DNA of 64,000 bases from Rubrivivax sp. (GTDB lineage: Bacteria > Pseudomonadota > Gammaproteobacteria > Burkholderiales > Burkholderiaceae_C), in contig JAIXYO010000054.1 in the NCBI GenBank assembly GCA_027490215.1, forward strand, positions 1 to 64,000. Direction: 5' to 3'. The notes below the pieces were generated by a model. The model worked only from the letters and a program-made list of their open reading frames with translations, was not told the DNA's origin and did not search any database. This document shows, in pieces, positions 62,919 to 64,000 of the stretch. Both the position numbers and the translations under genes were made by a program. The first letter of the stretch is position 1; each line of letters opens with the position of its first letter.

Positions 62919-64000
62919 ATGCACCTGTCTGAACTGAAAGCGCTCCACGTTTCCGAACTCATCACGATGGGCGAGGCGCTGGAAATCGAAAACGTCACCC
63001 GACTGCGCAAGCAGGAGTTGATGTTCGCGATCATGAAGAAGCGTGCCAAGGGCGGAGAGCAGGTGTTCGGCGACGGTGTGCTGGAGGTGCTGCCTGACGG
63101 CTTCGGTTTTCTGCGCGCACCTGACGCCAGCTACATGGCATCAACCGACGACATCTACCTGAGCCCCAGCCAGATTCGTCGCTTCAATCTGCACACGGGT
63201 GACGATGTCGAAGGAGAGGTGCGGGTGCCCAAGGACGGCGAGCGTTACTTCGCGCTGGTCAAGGTGGACAAGGTCAACGGCCTGACGCCGGAGGAGAGCA
63301 AGAACAAGATCATGTTCGAGAACTTGACGCCGCTCTTCCCCAAAGAGCAGTTCAAGCTGGAACGTGACATCAAGTCGGACGAAAACATCACTGCCCGCAT
63401 CGTTGATCTGATCGCACCGATCGGCAAGGGCCAACGCGCGCTGCTGGTGTCGGCACCGAAGAGCGGCAAAACGGTGATGATGCAGCAGCTCGCGCACGCC
63501 ATCGTCGCGAACTACCCCGAAGCGCACCTGATCGTTCTGCTGGTCGACGAGCGCCCAGAGGAAGTGACCGAGATGCAGCGCACCGTGCGCGGCGAGGTGA
63601 TCAGCTCGACATTCGACGAGCCAGCACAGCGCCACGTTCAGGTGGCCGAAATGGTGATTGAACGCGCCAAGCGCCTGGTCGAGATGAAGAAGGACGTGGT
63701 GATCCTGCTCGACTCCATCACCCGCCTGGCCCGCGCCTACAACAATGTGCTGCCGTCCTCCGGCAAGGTTCTGACAGGTGGCGTCGACGCGAACGCTCTG
63801 CAGCGCCCAAAGCGCTTCTTCGGCGCAGCGCGCAATATCGAGGAAGGCGGGTCGCTCACCATCATCGGAACCGCGCTGGTGGATACCGGCAGCCGGATGG
63901 ATGAGGTGATCTACGAAGAATTCAAGGGCACCGGCAACTGCGAAATCCATCTGGATCGCCGCATGGCCGAAAAGCGCGTCTACCCGTCCATCCTGCTCAA
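62919..64000 (+). CDS. rho: Transcription termination factor Rho, 3' truncated by the window
   Basis: The frame is open from the ATG at 62919 to the end of the window (360 codons of about 420). The N-terminal domain [15 protein letters not shown], the RNA-binding cold-shock-like domain with [13 protein letters not shown] and the P-loop [10 protein letters not shown] with [13 protein letters not shown] are all present. Rho is the ATP-driven hexameric transcription termination helicase. The long 224-bp leader after trxA may carry Rho autoregulation, but no specific motif was recognised. Confidence 0.97.
   Translation, partial: MHLSELKALHVSELITMGEALEIENVTRLRKQELMFAIMKKRAKGGEQVFGDGVLEVLPDGFGFLRAPDASYMASTDDIYLSPSQIRRFNLHTGDDVEGEVRVPKDGERYFALVKVDKVNGLTPEESKNKIMFENLTPLFPKEQFKLERDIKSDENITARIVDLIAPIGKGQRALLVSAPKSGKTVMMQQLAHAIVANYPEAHLIVLLVDERPEEVTEMQRTVRGEVISSTFDEPAQRHVQVAEMVIERAKRLVEMKKDVVILLDSITRLARAYNNVLPSSGKVLTGGVDANALQRPKRFFGAARNIEEGGSLTIIGTALVDTGSRMDEVIYEEFKGTGNCEIHLDRRMAEKRVYPSILL

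Noticed and set aside
1-64000. CRISPR arrays, insertion sequences, tRNA genes or prophage
   Set aside because: No regularly spaced repeats, transposase motifs, cloverleaf sequences or phage proteins were found.

Overview
The window is high-GC DNA from a Gram-negative bacterium, most likely a betaproteobacterium of the order Burkholderiales. Support comes from conserved gene neighbourhoods (trxA-rho, dnaX-ybaB-recR, rpsF-priB-rpsR-rplI, rnhA/methyltransferase/gloB/mltD), an exosortase-type PEP-CTERM system, a cysI-DUF934-cysH-cysD-cysN-cobA sulfur operon and a 4.5S RNA with a bacterial core. No phage genes, insertion sequences, tRNA genes or CRISPR arrays were seen.

Layout. Positions 1-6.4 kb hold a biofilm adhesion locus: the C-terminus of a type I secreted RTX adhesin, its periplasmic protease LapG, the c-di-GMP receptor LapD and a TolC-family outer membrane channel. 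Positions 6.6-10.5 kb hold a PEP-CTERM module: the TPR protein PrsT and a PEP-CTERM surface protein with a well-formed sigma-54 promoter and an IHF site. Positions 10.7-17.0 kb hold the assimilatory sulfate reduction operon. Ferredoxin FdxA and a ferredoxin-NADP reductase follow (17.1-18.5 kb).

Positions 18.5-37.2 kb form a catabolic region. First (18.5-26.1 kb, minus strand) is an amide uptake and hydrolysis operon: a substrate-binding protein, LivG, LivF and LivH, a LivM permease whose C-terminus continues in frame into a dimethylformamidase small-subunit-like domain, and the dimethylformamidase large subunit. A single-domain response regulator and an RbgA-type GTPase follow. Next (28.0-37.1 kb, minus strand) is a five-subunit ATP-dependent carboxylase of the acetophenone/acetone carboxylase type, coupled to a COG0523 metallochaperone GTPase. 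It is preceded by a perfect FNR box centred 41.5 bp upstream of the start site implied by a good -10 element, which suggests induction under oxygen limitation.

From 37.8 kb on the genes are mostly housekeeping: the S6 operon, a sodium:solute symporter with an EF-hand-like loop, rnhA, a YafS-like methyltransferase, gloB, mltD, a MAPEG protein, recR, ybaB, dnaX, a PurM-like paralogue, 4.5S RNA, an HMCES-type DNA-protein crosslinking protein and murI. Then come a tandem Ser/Thr kinase-HDOD and pseudokinase-HDOD pair, an AddAB-like helicase-nuclease, trxA and the start of rho, which runs off the right end.

The most unusual observations are the LivM-dimethylformamidase small-subunit fusion with a strong internal Shine-Dalgarno sequence, the carboxylase-metallochaperone cluster under an FNR-type promoter, the sigma-54/IHF-driven PEP-CTERM gene, and the kinase/pseudokinase HDOD pair.
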